64,000 nt of DNA from Blastococcus sp. MG754426 (GCF_021699055.1 NZ_SSXC01000003.1:1-64000); one strand, 5' to 3'. Counted from the first letter of the stretch, positions 51,667 to 61,388 are shown. Numbers and translations are program-made. The notes: generated by a model not told the origin, from the letters alone.

Positions 51667-51816
51667 CAGGGCATCGTCCCCGACGGCGGCGTGGCCGCGC
51701 CGGGCGGCCGGCTTCACAGGGAGCCGCCCGGCCGGCGCACAGGTGCAGCACAGGCGGCGTGCGCAGGCTGCTGCCGGACCGGCCACCACCGGCCGGTCCG
51801 GACCGAGGAGGGGAAC

Positions 51817-52353
51817 GTGCGGAGGAGACTGATCATCGCGACGACCGCCGGGGCGCTGGCGCTGGGCGGGGGGCTGGCGGTCGCCGTACCGGCGCTGGCC
51901 GACGGCGACGCCCCGACGGCCCGGGAGGACCGGATCCGGGACGCTCTGGGCGGGTTGGTGGACGACGGCACGCTCACCGGGGCGCAGGCCGACGAGGTGG
52001 CCGCGACCCTGGCCGAGCGCGGTCTCGGCGGCGGTCACGGCCACGGGGGGAGGCCGGGCCTCGACGCTGCCGCGGCGGCGCTCGGCCTGACCGGGGAGGA
52101 GCTGCGGGAGGCGCTGGCCACCGAGGGCACCTCCCTGGCCGACGTCGCCGAGCAGCAGGGCGTGGCCGTCGACGCCCTCGTCGATGCCCTCGTGACGGCG
52201 CAGCGGGAACGCCTCGCCCAGGCCGTCGAGGACGGTCACCTCACCCAGGAGGAGGCCGACGAGCGCCTCGCCGACCTGGAGGAGCGGGTGGCCGAGCGGG
52301 TGGCCGACGAGGAACGCGGTCCCGGCGGGCGCGGGGGCGGCCACCGCGACTGA
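51817..52353 (+). CDS. secreted small helical protein
   Basis: 178 residues from a GTG with GAGGAGGGG. A signal peptide (positively charged R-R-R-L, then [12 protein letters not shown]) probably ends at A-L-A-D near residues 28-29. The mature part is acidic and Ala-rich with a His/Gly linker (G-G-G-H-G-H-G-G) and two regions similar to short A-D-E-V-A-x-x-L-A-type helices, ending in H-x-D. It could chelate metal at the linker. I recognise no family. Divergent from dtd. Confidence 0.75.
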   Translation: MRRRLIIATTAGALALGGGLAVAVPALADGDAPTAREDRIRDALGGLVDDGTLTGAQADEVAATLAERGLGGGHGHGGRPGLDAAAAALGLTGEELREALATEGTSLADVAEQQGVAVDALVDALVTAQRERLAQAVEDGHLTQEEADERLADLEERVAERVADEERGPGGRGGGHRD

Positions 52354-52385
52354 TCAGGTCGCGCACGTCCGGGCCGCCCGGCGGC

Positions 52386-54050
52386 TCACCCCGCGACGGG
52401 GCCGCCGGGCTGCCCGCCGACGCGGGCGCCGTCGAGCAGGAGATCGGCTCCCCGGTCAGCGGCTGCGTGGAACGGCCGCAGGACGACGTCGACCCCGGCC
52501 GTCTCCAGGCGCTGCGCGTCGTGGTCGTTGTGCGCGGTGAGGGCCACCGAGCCGGTGAAGTCCGCCTGCTCCAGCCCGTGCAGCAGGGCGAGGTTGATCG
52601 ACCGGTCGGGCACGGTGCTGACCACCCACGTGGCGCCGCGCAGGGGCAGCGCGTCGATGAGCTCGGGCTCCTCGGCGTCGCCGTACAGCGTCTGGGCGCC
52701 GGCGTGCCCGATGTCCTCCAGCGCCTGCGGGTCGGTGTCCACGACCAGGACCCGCAGGCCCCGGTCGAGCAGCCGCCGCACCAGGCGGCCGCCGTAGCGA
52801 CCGGCGCCGACGACGACGACGTCCACCCCCGACTCCTGCCCGCTGACGCCCTCCCCGTGGCGCGGGCGCCGGCGCTCGAACACCGACAGCAGCGGCGCGA
52901 GGCGGGCGTACAGCGGCGCCGAGTAGAGGATGAGGTAGGTGGAGAGCGCGATCGTGACGATGCCGACCACGGTGATCAGCCCGACGACGTCCCCGGTGAT
53001 GTGCCCGAGGCCCAGGCCCAGGGCCGCCAGGACCAGCGAGAACTCGCTGATCTGCGCGACGGTGAGCCCGGCGAGGAAGCTGGTCCGCTTCCGGTAGCCC
53101 ATCAGGCCCATGATCGCGAGGACGATCAGCGGGTTGCCGATCAGCACGAACGCCGAGAGGACGGCGGCGGCGACCACCTGGCTGCCGGCGTCGGCGAAGT
53201 CGAGCCGGGAGCCGAGGTCGATGAAGAAGAACAGCAGCAGGAAGTCCCGCAGGCTGATCAGCCGGGAGCTGATCGCCTCCCGGTAGGGGGTGGTGGCGAG
53301 CGAGATCCCGCCGAGGAAGGCGCCGACCTCGATGCTGAAGCCCAGCCAGTCCCCGAGGCCGGCCAGCGCGATGCCCCAGGCCAGGGCGAAGAGCACGAGG
53401 AGCTCCTTGGACCGGGCCATCCAGGCCAGCGCCGGCCGCAGCAGGTACCGCACCGCCAGGAAGATGCCGCCGACGAACACGACGCCCTTGCCGAGGACGA
53501 GCGCCAGGTCGACGGCCAGGCTGTCGCCCTGCCCGGCGGTGCCGACGGCGGTCAGCGTGATCATCACCAGGACGACGACGATGTCCTGGACGATGAGGAA
53601 GCCCACGGCGATGCGGCCGTGCAGCTGGTCGATCTCCCGTTTGTCGGAGAGCAGCTTGACGATGATGATCGTGCTCGAGAACGTCAGCGCGACCGCGACG
53701 TAGACGGCCTCGACCGGTGACAGGCCCAGCAGCAGGCCCAGGCCGAAGCCGACCACCGAGGTGAAGAGGACCTGGCCCAGCCCCGTGGCGACGGCCACCG
53801 GCCCGGTGGTGCGGATCAGGTGGGGGTCGAGCTTGAGGCCGACCAGGAACAGCAGCAGCGCGATGCCGAGCTCGGCGAGCAGCGCGACCTGGTCGTTCTC
53901 CTCGACCCAGCCCAGACCGACCGGGCCGACCGCGATGCCGACGGCGATGAAGCTGATGATCAGCGGCTGGCGCAGCTTCACCGCGGCCGCGGCGATGACG
54001 GCGGCGAGCGCGAGCAGCGCGGCGATGACGTGGAATTCGTGCTCGAACAC
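52386..54050 (-). CDS. CPA2 cation:proton antiporter with TrkA-N domain (KefB/RosB-like)
   Basis: 554 residues: about twelve helices (1-385) and a C-terminal Rossmann RCK/TrkA-N domain from about 410, with V-V-V-V-G-A-G-R-Y-G-G-R-L for nucleotide binding. Q-D-I-V-V-V near 170 belongs to the conserved antiporter core. K+ or Na+ export against H+ is expected, gated by NAD(H). It is preceded on this strand by a P2-type ATPase gene, suggesting a joint ion-homeostasis role. Confidence 0.93.
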   Translation of the reverse strand: MFEHEFHVIAALLALAAVIAAAAVKLRQPLIISFIAVGIAVGPVGLGWVEENDQVALLAELGIALLLFLVGLKLDPHLIRTTGPVAVATGLGQVLFTSVVGFGLGLLLGLSPVEAVYVAVALTFSSTIIIVKLLSDKREIDQLHGRIAVGFLIVQDIVVVLVMITLTAVGTAGQGDSLAVDLALVLGKGVVFVGGIFLAVRYLLRPALAWMARSKELLVLFALAWGIALAGLGDWLGFSIEVGAFLGGISLATTPYREAISSRLISLRDFLLLFFFIDLGSRLDFADAGSQVVAAAVLSAFVLIGNPLIVLAIMGLMGYRKRTSFLAGLTVAQISEFSLVLAALGLGLGHITGDVVGLITVVGIVTIALSTYLILYSAPLYARLAPLLSVFERRRPRHGEGVSGQESGVDVVVVGAGRYGGRLVRRLLDRGLRVLVVDTDPQALEDIGHAGAQTLYGDAEEPELIDALPLRGATWVVSTVPDRSINLALLHGLEQADFTGSVALTAHNDHDAQRLETAGVDVVLRPFHAAADRGADLLLDGARVGGQPGGPVAG

Positions 54051-54073
54051 GGTGGCTCCTCCGGCGACCTGGC

Positions 54074-54130
54074 TCAGACCGACCCGTGGGGTTCCTGCAG
54101 CCGGTTCCGGCGGGGGGCGACGTCGGGCAC
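54074..54130 (-). CDS. candidate 18-residue small ORF
   Basis: A GTG at 54130 with GAGGAGG five bases before it opens an 18-codon frame (V-P-D-V-A-P-R-R-N-R-L and so on) in the 94-bp gap between the ATPase and antiporter genes. The RBS is good and the gap otherwise unexplained. It could be a leader or coupling peptide, or chance. No homology can be judged at this length. Confidence 0.28.
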   Translation of the reverse strand: MPDVAPRRNRLQEPHGSV

Positions 54131-54144
54131 CCGGTCCTCCTCGT

Positions 54145-56895
54145 TCACGACGGGTCGCGGGGTCCGACGACGGTAGCGGGTGCCCGCCGCTGCGCCCCGC
54201 GCAGCCACTTCTCGGCCTCGATGACCAGGAAGACGACGACTCCCACGCCGGAGATCCCCACCCACCACAGGGGTTCGATCGGCGCGCTGTGGAAGATCGC
54301 GTTCATGAACGGGGCGTAGGTGAACAGCAGCTGGAGGCCGAGCATGGTGAGCAGGCCGGCCGGCACCCACCTGTTGCTGACGAGGCCCACCCGCCACATC
54401 GGCCGCTCGAGCGAACGGCAGTTCAGCAGGTAGGCCACCTGGACGACGACGAACACGTTGACCGCGACGGTGCGGGCGACCTCGACGCCCGCCCCCTGGG
54501 CCAGCGCCCACTCGAACAACCCGAACGCGCCCACCAGCATCAGCGCCGAGACCAGCACGATGCGTCCGGCGAGCGGCCCGGTGAGCAGGGGACGGGAGGG
54601 CGGCACCGGCGGCCGGCGCATCACCCCGGCCTCCAGCGGCTCGAAGGCCAGCACCAGGCCGAGGGCCACGGCGGTGGTCATGTTCACCCAGAGCACCTGG
54701 ACGGGCAGGATCGGCAGGGTGGTGGCCAGCGCGATCGCCACGAGGATGACCAGGCCCTGCCCGATGCTGGTCGGCAGGATGAAGGTGATGAACTTCCGCA
54801 GGTTGTCGAAGACACCGCGCCCCTCTTCCACGGCGGCCTCGATCGAGGCGAAGTCGTCGTCGGTGAGGACCATGTCGGCGGCCTCCTTCGCCACCTCGGT
54901 CCCGCTCAGGCCCATCGCGACGCCGATGTCCGCCCGGCGCAGCGCCGGCGCGTCGTTGACCCCGTCGCCGGTCATCGCCACCACGTGGCCGAGGGCCTGG
55001 AGGGTCTGCACCAGCCGCAGCTTCTGCTCGGGGCTGACCCGCGCGAAGACCGTCGTGCTGCTGACCAGCTCCGGCAGCTCCTCCTCCGGGCAGGCGGCCA
55101 GCTCGGTGCCGGTGACCACGGCCGGGGTGGGGGAGCCCAGCCCGAAGCGCTCGGCGATGGCGCGGGCGGTGCCGGCGTGGTCGCCGGTGATCATCGTGAC
55201 CTGGATGCCGGCGTCGCGGCAGGCGGCGACGGCGGTGATCGCCTCGGGGCGCGGCGGGTCGAGCATCGCTTGGAGGCCGAGCAGGGTGACGGTGCCGTCG
55301 AGCAGCTGCTCGGTGAGCGCGGTGGTGCCCGCAGGCAGCTCGACCCGGCCCATCGCCAGCACCCGGAGGCCCTGCCCGGCGAGCTCGTCGGCGCGGGCGT
55401 GCACCGCGTCGACGTCGACCGGCGATGCCGACCCGTCGTCGCACAGCTCGTCGGCGGCCATGTCCAGCAGCCGCTCGACGGCTCCCTTGACGTACGCGAC
55501 GACCCGGCCGGACCCGGCGTCGCGGTGGAGCGTGGCCATGTAGCGGCGATCGGAGTCGAAGGGCACCGCGCCGACCCGGGGAAGCCGGTGCCGCAGGCCG
55601 TCCAGGTCCAGGCCGGCCTTCTCGGCGGCGACCAGCAGCGCCGCCTCCGTGGGGTCGCCGGCGACCTCGCGCCTGCCGGCGTCCCCGACCAGCCGGGTGT
55701 CGTTGCACAGGGCCCCGGCGACCAGGCACTCCCGGAGCGCCGGGTGGCTGCCCGGCTCGGCCCGCCCGGCGTCGTCGCGGACGTCGCCGTCGGCCGCGTA
55801 CCCGGTCCCGGAGACCGCGTAGCTCCGCCGGCCCGCCACGATGGTCGAGACGGTCATGGCGTTCGCCGTCAGCGTGCCCGTCTTGTCCGTGCAGATGACG
55901 GTGGTGCTGCCCAGGGTCTCCACCGCCGGTAGGCGGCGGATGACCGCCCGTCGCCGGGCCATCCGCGCCACCCCGATGGCCAGCGTGATCGTCACCACCG
56001 CCGGCAGGCCCTCGGGGATGGCCCCGACGGCCAGCGCCACCGCCGCAGTGAGCATCTGGCCGGCCGACTCGCCGCGCGCCGTGCCGCCCACGAATGCCAG
56101 CAGCGCCAGCCCGGTGATGGCCGCCGTCAGGATCCGGCTGAACCGGCCGATCTTGCGGGTCAGCGGGGTCTGCAGGACCTCCGCCTCGCCGACCAGCCGG
56201 TGGATGCGGCCGATCTCGGTGTCGGCGCCCGTGGCGACCACGACCCCGTGGCCGCGGCCACGCGTCACCAGACCGCTGGAGTAGGCCATGTTGGCCCGGT
56301 CGGCCAGCGCGGTATCCGCGGGCAGGGTGACGGGTGCCTTCCCGGCCGGAACCGACTCCCCGGTCAGCGCGGACTCGTCGACCTGCAGCTCGTGCGCGCT
56401 GAGGAACCGCAGGTCCGCCGGTACCCGGTCGCCGGCCTCCAGCACCACCAGGTCGCCGGGCACGAGATCCTCGGAGGGGACGCGGAGCCGGGTCCCGCTC
56501 CGGACGACGGTCGCCCGGGTGCGCACCATCGCCATCAGCGCGTCCAGGGCGTGCTCCGCCCGCGCCTCCTGCACGAAGCCGATCGCCGCGTTGATCAGGA
56601 CCACGCCGAGGATGACGACGGCGTCGACTACCTCGCCCAGCAGGAGCGTCGCCACCGCGGCGACGAGCAGGACGTAGACGAGCGGGTGGTGGAACTGCAG
56701 CAGGAAGCGGACGAGCGGACCCCGCCGGTGGATCGGCGGCAGGGCGTTGGGGCCCTGCCGCTGGAGCCGGCGGGCGGCTTCCCCGGACTCGAGCCCGCGC
56801 TCGTGGTCGGTGTCGAGCAGCAGCACGACCTCGTGCACCGGGAGTTCGTGGTGCTGACCGCTCGGGGCGGGCAACGTCCGTTCCGAGGAGGGCAT
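54145..56895 (-). CDS. P2-type cation-translocating ATPase
   Basis: 916 residues. L-T-G-E-S, C-T-D-K-T-G-T-L-T, G-D-P-T-E-A-A-L and [10 protein letters not shown] identify a P-type ATPase. Helix 4 has the P-E-G-L-P of calcium/sodium P2 pumps. Helix 6 reads L-W-V-N-M-T-T-A-V-A-L: the Asn is kept but the Asp of SERCA-type T-D-G is Ala, as in many bacterial pumps of unknown ion preference. It extrudes Ca2+, Mn2+ or Na+. The ATG follows a weak RBS. Confidence 0.93.
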   Translation of the reverse strand: MPSSERTLPAPSGQHHELPVHEVVLLLDTDHERGLESGEAARRLQRQGPNALPPIHRRGPLVRFLLQFHHPLVYVLLVAAVATLLLGEVVDAVVILGVVLINAAIGFVQEARAEHALDALMAMVRTRATVVRSGTRLRVPSEDLVPGDLVVLEAGDRVPADLRFLSAHELQVDESALTGESVPAGKAPVTLPADTALADRANMAYSSGLVTRGRGHGVVVATGADTEIGRIHRLVGEAEVLQTPLTRKIGRFSRILTAAITGLALLAFVGGTARGESAGQMLTAAVALAVGAIPEGLPAVVTITLAIGVARMARRRAVIRRLPAVETLGSTTVICTDKTGTLTANAMTVSTIVAGRRSYAVSGTGYAADGDVRDDAGRAEPGSHPALRECLVAGALCNDTRLVGDAGRREVAGDPTEAALLVAAEKAGLDLDGLRHRLPRVGAVPFDSDRRYMATLHRDAGSGRVVAYVKGAVERLLDMAADELCDDGSASPVDVDAVHARADELAGQGLRVLAMGRVELPAGTTALTEQLLDGTVTLLGLQAMLDPPRPEAITAVAACRDAGIQVTMITGDHAGTARAIAERFGLGSPTPAVVTGTELAACPEEELPELVSSTTVFARVSPEQKLRLVQTLQALGHVVAMTGDGVNDAPALRRADIGVAMGLSGTEVAKEAADMVLTDDDFASIEAAVEEGRGVFDNLRKFITFILPTSIGQGLVILVAIALATTLPILPVQVLWVNMTTAVALGLVLAFEPLEAGVMRRPPVPPSRPLLTGPLAGRIVLVSALMLVGAFGLFEWALAQGAGVEVARTVAVNVFVVVQVAYLLNCRSLERPMWRVGLVSNRWVPAGLLTMLGLQLLFTYAPFMNAIFHSAPIEPLWWVGISGVGVVVFLVIEAEKWLRGAQRRAPATVVGPRDPS

Positions 56896-57102
56896 CCCCC
56901 AGCCTGGTCACCGACCCGGACAGGGGGTAAGGGCCCTTCGGCGGGGCCCGTCAGGACCAACGCCCGCCGCGGGGCGCCGGGTTGCCCGGACAGGCGCTGT
57001 GCACCGGCGTCCCGGGCGGAGCAGCGCCGGCGCCGTGCTCACGCTCCTCGGTCCGAGGCCGTGCGTGATCCCCGCTCGCGGACGTCGTCGTCCGCGACGG
57101 GG

Positions 57103-57402
57103 TCAGTGCTCGTCGTAGTGGTCGCCGTGCGGCGCGTGGCGGTGCGCGCCGTGCACGAAGTCCACGTGGTCGCCGTGCTGCACGGTCGCGTGGCCGCAGC
57201 CGTCCCCGTGCTGGTGGTCATGGGCCCCGTCGACGGCGTGCACCTGGCCGTCGCACTCGTCGACGTGGCCGTCGTGCACGTGGTGCAGGTGCCCGTCGTG
57301 CAGGTAGTCGACGTGCCCCTCGTGCTCGACCGCGGCGTGCCCGCAGTCCGCAGAGTGGGCGTGGGCGTGGTCCTCGTGGATCTGGTGCGACGAGGTGGTC
57401 AT
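57103..57402 (-). CDS. His-rich metal-binding small protein with internal repeats
   Basis: 99 residues from an ATG with GGAGGAG. By my count 27 are His. Two units near 19-52 and 65-97 share C-G-H-A-x-V-x-H-x-x-H-V-D-x-x-H-x-x-H, so it is an internal duplication of a roughly 45-residue cassette. Similar short proteins are found in proteobacteria and actinobacteria, usually unnamed or called zinc transporter-like. No membrane segment or signal peptide is present, so a cytosolic Zn/Ni/Cu store or chaperone is likely. Next to ion-transport genes. Confidence 0.8.
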   Translation of the reverse strand: MTTSSHQIHEDHAHAHSADCGHAAVEHEGHVDYLHDGHLHHVHDGHVDECDGQVHAVDGAHDHQHGDGCGHATVQHGDHVDFVHGAHRHAPHGDHYDEH

Positions 57403-57564
57403 GGCAACTCCTCCGGCTCGGGAACCACGGTCGACGCTAGCGACGGGCATCGGGCTGTGCCACGGGACCCGGGCGGTGCAGCAAGCACCCCGGTCGAACC
57501 GGCGCACCGCGCCCTCGTGCCCGCTTCCGTCGGCGGCGCCCAGAGCACGGGAGCCCGGACCGGG

Positions 57565-57756
57565 TCATGGGCTCGCGGGGGGCTCCTCGCGAGCCGCTCG
57601 ACGTCGCTGGTGGACGATGCCGGCGAGGTGACCGACGACCAGGACGGCCATGCCGGCGCTCGTCCACCAGAGACCCGCGACGGCCGCGCCTGCTCCGATG
57701 ACGACGGCGGCAGCCAGCACCCACCAGCGTGCCGGGCTCGTCCACGTCCGCTGCAT
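57565..57756 (-). CDS. short membrane protein
   Basis: 63 residues from an ATG at 57756. Two hydrophobic stretches (about 11-30 and 32-45) are connected by W-W-T-S, then a basic R-R-R-R-A tail. GGGAG lies too close to the ATG to be an ideal RBS, so the gene is uncertain. Coding bias on this strand is better than in the neighbouring gap. No family recognised. Confidence 0.42.
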   Translation of the reverse strand: MQRTWTSPARWWVLAAAVVIGAGAAVAGLWWTSAGMAVLVVGHLAGIVHQRRRAAREEPPASP

Positions 57757-58122
57757 CTCCCGCAGGTTATGCGCTGCACCGCGTCCGGGACCGTCCCGAC
57801 GCCGTGCGGCTGACGGCGGTCGGCTGCGGCCCGAAGGGCGACGGTGCCCCTCGGGACCGTCTCGATGCACGGTGCGGCAGGACCGGCGACGTGCCGACCC
57901 TCCGCGTCGGCCAGGACGACGCCGCCGACGATCTGCCGGGCTGCGATGCGCTCAGCGCTGCTGACCGGGGTGCTGCTGGACCGACACATGCGTCGACGAA
58001 GCGGTCGAGCGGGAGCCGTCGCCTGTCGGAGGCCGGACGCCGGATCGCCGGACCGGAAGCGGCGTCGGGTTCCGGGCGGGCGACGGCGAGTACGGTCGGG
58101 GTCCCGTCGAAGGGTCCGACCG
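57757..58122. other. 366-bp gap without supported gene
   Basis: I see no convincing coding frame. Open frames on both strands have no RBS and no recognisable motif. The base composition remains GC-rich. Because the following DUF4242 gene has a good start at 58123 and no long leader, this gap may carry regulatory sequence or eroded coding remnants. Confidence 0.35.
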
Positions 58123-58392
58123 ATGCCTGTCTTCATGATCGAACGCCGGTACGTCGACGACCTCGACCTCACGGCCGACGATGCGGACGGCGTCAACCGC
58201 ATCAACGCCGACGAAGGTGTCGAGTGGCTCTACTCGTTCCTCTCCGCAGACAAGCGGAAGACGTACTGCCTGTACGAGGCGCCCTCGGCCGAGGCGATCC
58301 GCCGCGCCGCTGCACGCGCCGGGCTGCCTGCGAACGTCATCGTGGAGATGACCGCGACCATGCGGCCGGACGGCTCGATGGCACCCCTCTGA
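58123..58392 (+). CDS. DUF4242 protein
   Basis: 89 residues, opening M-P-V-F-M-I-E-R-R-Y, which is typical of DUF4242, followed by G-V-E-W-L-Y-S-F-L-S-A-D-K-R-K-T-Y-C-L-Y-E-A-P-S and A-A-A-R-A-G-L-P. The family is small, ferredoxin-like and uncharacterised; some members carry metal (a nickel-binding name is in use). The upstream RBS is poor. It converges with the large LuxR-type regulator gene, 34 bp apart. Confidence 0.9.
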   Translation: MPVFMIERRYVDDLDLTADDADGVNRINADEGVEWLYSFLSADKRKTYCLYEAPSAEAIRRAAARAGLPANVIVEMTATMRPDGSMAPL

Positions 58393-58426
58393 CCGGCCGG
58401 GGCGGGTCCCATGGGAGGCCGGCGGG

Positions 58427-61312
58427 CTAGTCGAGCATTCCGTGGGCGGCGGCGAACATCGCCGCCTGGGTCCGGTTCCCGGACCCGGTCTTGATCAGGA
58501 TGCTGCGGACGTGGTTCGCGGCGGTGTTCTCGCTGATGACCAGCCGTTGGGCGATCTCCCGGTTGGGGAGGCCCTCCCCGAGCAGTTGCAGCACCTCGGT
58601 CTCCCGGGAGGTCAGCCCGGCGGTCCCACGGCCCGGCCCGCGAGACGGCGATCCGCCGAGCAGCCGCAGCACCCGCCGGAGCCCGAGCGGCTCTGCCAGC
58701 TCCCGGGTCCGTTCGACGAGCTCCTCCACGGTGCGGGGGGCGGCGCCGATGCGTCGGGCGTGTGCCACCTGCGCCGCCAGGGTGTGCGCCTGGTGCACCG
58801 TGGCGCCCATCCGGCTGTCCATGTCCAGCGCCGCGGCCAGCAGATCCGCCGCTCGCGGACCGCCCAGCAGCGACTCCAGAGCGCCGAGGAAACGGTCGGC
58901 GCTCCCGAACACGGCGACGAACTGCCCGGCGACGAGGTTGGTGCCGGCGTACTCGGCCACCATCGGCCGCAGCGCTCTCGCGGCGGATTCGTCCCCGAGG
59001 AACAGCGCCGCCTCGACCGCGTAGGCCAGGACGCAAGGCCACTGGGCCGAGTCCCGGTGCGGAGCCAGGCGGCCGTCGAGCAGCCAGCCCAGGAGCCGCG
59101 TCGTGGGACCGACCATCTCCAGCTCGGTGTACAGGGCCAGCAGGCCCGGCGCCCAGTGGTCCTCCGGCCGTTCAGCGCCGGTGATCAGCGCCCGGACCTG
59201 TTCGATCTCCCCGCTCTCCCGCCGGATCATGTAGCTCTGCACCGCGCACGGGCCCTCGGTGTCGTCGCTGCCGAACGACGTGCCCAGCTCGAGCAGGAGG
59301 CCGCACGTGCGGTGCGCCGCGGCGAACTCCCCGGCCATGAACTCCCGGGCGTAGCTCATGCAGCCGGCCATGTAGTCGAAGAAGGTCTGGCCGGTGCCCC
59401 GGGCCACCCGGGCCAGGTCGTCGTGGGCCTGGACGAGGGCCGCCGGTTCCCCCTGGAGGTAGGAGATGACCCCCCGGTAGTAGGCCGCCGGGCCCAGGTG
59501 TCCCAGGGCGCCGGTCCGGTGGGCCAGCCGGGACAGCTCTCCCGCACGAGCGAACTTGTCCGGGGCGTCCTGCGGGCGCAGGCCGTTCCAGAGACTGGCC
59601 TGCAGCGCGTCCGCCAGCAGGTGCTCGTCGTCGTGGGCCCGGGCCAGCGTGATCGCCCGCCGTCCTACCGTGCCGGCCTGCTCCGTGGCGCCGGTGAAGG
59701 CCAGGGCCCGGCCCAGGCTCGCCAGGCCGCGGACGTAGCGGGGATCGTCGGGGTCCGGTGCGATCCCCGCCAGGGCGTCGGCGAGCAGCTGCACCGCACG
59801 GTGTCCGGGCAGGCCGGGGCGCCAGGAGGCGTCCTCGAACAGCACGGCACCGGCCAGCCGCTCCCCGGCGTCCACCTCGTCGAGCGCCACCTGCTCCGCG
59901 AGAGCGCGGGCGTGGGCGAAGTCCCCGGCCAGGAGGTGGCTGTCGGCGGCCGCCAGCAGCAGCCGGTTGCGCTCCGTGCCGTCGTCGATCAGGGCCGCAG
60001 CCTGCTCGAACCATGCCGCGGCGTCCTCGTGGGCCAGGCCGCGCACCGCCGACCGGGCGGCTGCGGTGAGGTACCGCACGGCCTTCCCGGCATGGCCGAG
60101 GGCGCGCGCCTGCGCGTAGTGGAAGGCCAGCTGCCGGGTACGCCGCTCGGAGGCCGGGACCGTGGACTCGACCGCACGTGCGACCGCCGCATGCAGGTTC
60201 AGCCGCCGCGAGGCCGGCATCAGGTCCAGCACCGCCTGGCGGGACAGCGCGTGGGGGAAGCGCAGCACGTCGTCGGTCGGGGGCACGGGTTCGAGCAACC
60301 CGAACGAGACGGCCTCGTCGAGCCCCGCCAGGGTGGTCTGCCGGCTCCACTCCGCCGCCACGAGAACGGTCGCGACGTCGACGTCCTCGCCGATGACCGC
60401 GGCCAGCTCGACGGTTTGCCGGCCCGGTGCCGTGAGCCGCTCCAGCCGGTCGAGGACGGAGTCGCGGACCGAGGCCGGCGCCCGGCGGATCTCCGGGTAG
60501 GGGCCGGACCCGATCCGCGCGGAGTGGTCCCGCCACAACTCCCGCAGGAAGAACGGGTTGCCGCCGGTCTGGTCCCGGAGCACCGTGGCGGCACGGCGTG
60601 CCGCACGCGGGGACAGGTGGCCCTCCTGCACGAGGTACTGCGCGATGTCCTCGGCGGCCAGCCCGGCCAGGTCGAGCCGGCGGACGCCGTCCAGCCGGTG
60701 CAACTGGGCCACGGTGCGGACCAGGCCCGCGGACCGGTCCGGAGCCGTGGTGCGGTGGGTGGCCAGCAGGAGCACCGGGTGGTCCGCGGTCCGCTCGACG
60801 AGGTGGCTGAGCAACTGCAGGGACGACGGCCCGGCCCAGTGCAGGTCCTCCAGCGCCAGGACCAGCGGCTGCCGGGCGGCGACGTCGCAGACGGCATCCA
60901 CCGCTGCGTCGTACAGCGTCCGTCGGTGTGCGTGCGAGGGAGCGTCGGCGTCCTCCGGTGGGCTGCGCCCGGCCAGGGTCGACAGCCGTTCGTCGTGCCG
61001 GCGGTCCTCCCGCGTGCCCAGCAGCGCACCGAGGGGAGCGTCGAACGGCTGGTAGGGAGGACCGAACTCTGCGGCGCAGGTGCCGACGAGCACCGCGGCG
61101 CCGTGGCGGTGCAGCGCCGTCGCGACCTCGGCCAGCAGGCGGGACTTGCCGGCCCCCGGTTCTCCGCCGACGAACACCACCTGGCGGCTCCCGGCGCGGA
61201 CCGCCGACCAGACCTCCTCCAGGGTGGCCAGTTCCGCCCAGCGGCCGACGAAGGACGGGCGCGCTGCTGCCGACCAGCGCGCCGGCAGCGGAGGTGGCGC
61301 CCAACCGGACAC
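58427..61312 (-). CDS. LuxR-family ATPase regulator (LAL/MalT-type)
   Basis: 961 residues from a GTG; the frame stays open upstream into the shared promoter. An AAA/STAND ATPase at the N-terminus has Walker A G-G-E-P-G-A-G-K-S (49-57) and L-A-L-E-D-L-H-W Walker B. A long helical TPR-like region (about 350-880) follows, and the LuxR HTH L-T-S-R-E-T-E-V-L-Q-L-L is at the extreme C-terminus. These proteins sense a ligand through the helical part and activate genes. The divergent flavin oxidase is the probable target. A palindrome lies between them. Confidence 0.93.
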   Translation of the reverse strand: MSGWAPPPLPARWSAAARPSFVGRWAELATLEEVWSAVRAGSRQVVFVGGEPGAGKSRLLAEVATALHRHGAAVLVGTCAAEFGPPYQPFDAPLGALLGTREDRRHDERLSTLAGRSPPEDADAPSHAHRRTLYDAAVDAVCDVAARQPLVLALEDLHWAGPSSLQLLSHLVERTADHPVLLLATHRTTAPDRSAGLVRTVAQLHRLDGVRRLDLAGLAAEDIAQYLVQEGHLSPRAARRAATVLRDQTGGNPFFLRELWRDHSARIGSGPYPEIRRAPASVRDSVLDRLERLTAPGRQTVELAAVIGEDVDVATVLVAAEWSRQTTLAGLDEAVSFGLLEPVPPTDDVLRFPHALSRQAVLDLMPASRRLNLHAAVARAVESTVPASERRTRQLAFHYAQARALGHAGKAVRYLTAAARSAVRGLAHEDAAAWFEQAAALIDDGTERNRLLLAAADSHLLAGDFAHARALAEQVALDEVDAGERLAGAVLFEDASWRPGLPGHRAVQLLADALAGIAPDPDDPRYVRGLASLGRALAFTGATEQAGTVGRRAITLARAHDDEHLLADALQASLWNGLRPQDAPDKFARAGELSRLAHRTGALGHLGPAAYYRGVISYLQGEPAALVQAHDDLARVARGTGQTFFDYMAGCMSYAREFMAGEFAAAHRTCGLLLELGTSFGSDDTEGPCAVQSYMIRRESGEIEQVRALITGAERPEDHWAPGLLALYTELEMVGPTTRLLGWLLDGRLAPHRDSAQWPCVLAYAVEAALFLGDESAARALRPMVAEYAGTNLVAGQFVAVFGSADRFLGALESLLGGPRAADLLAAALDMDSRMGATVHQAHTLAAQVAHARRIGAAPRTVEELVERTRELAEPLGLRRVLRLLGGSPSRGPGRGTAGLTSRETEVLQLLGEGLPNREIAQRLVISENTAANHVRSILIKTGSGNRTQAAMFAAAHGMLD

Positions 61313-61388
61313 GAACCCGACGCTAGCCCCGACCCGCGCCGGCGTCGATGGCCAGAACTGACCATGCGGATCCGCCGGGCGGGTCGCG

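Noticed and set aside
57399-58205. A long minus-strand frame across 57.4-58.2 kb
   Set aside because: It runs through the promoter and start of the DUF4242 gene, is Arg/Pro-rich and shows no domain. Only the 63-residue membrane protein in a different frame is kept, with low confidence.
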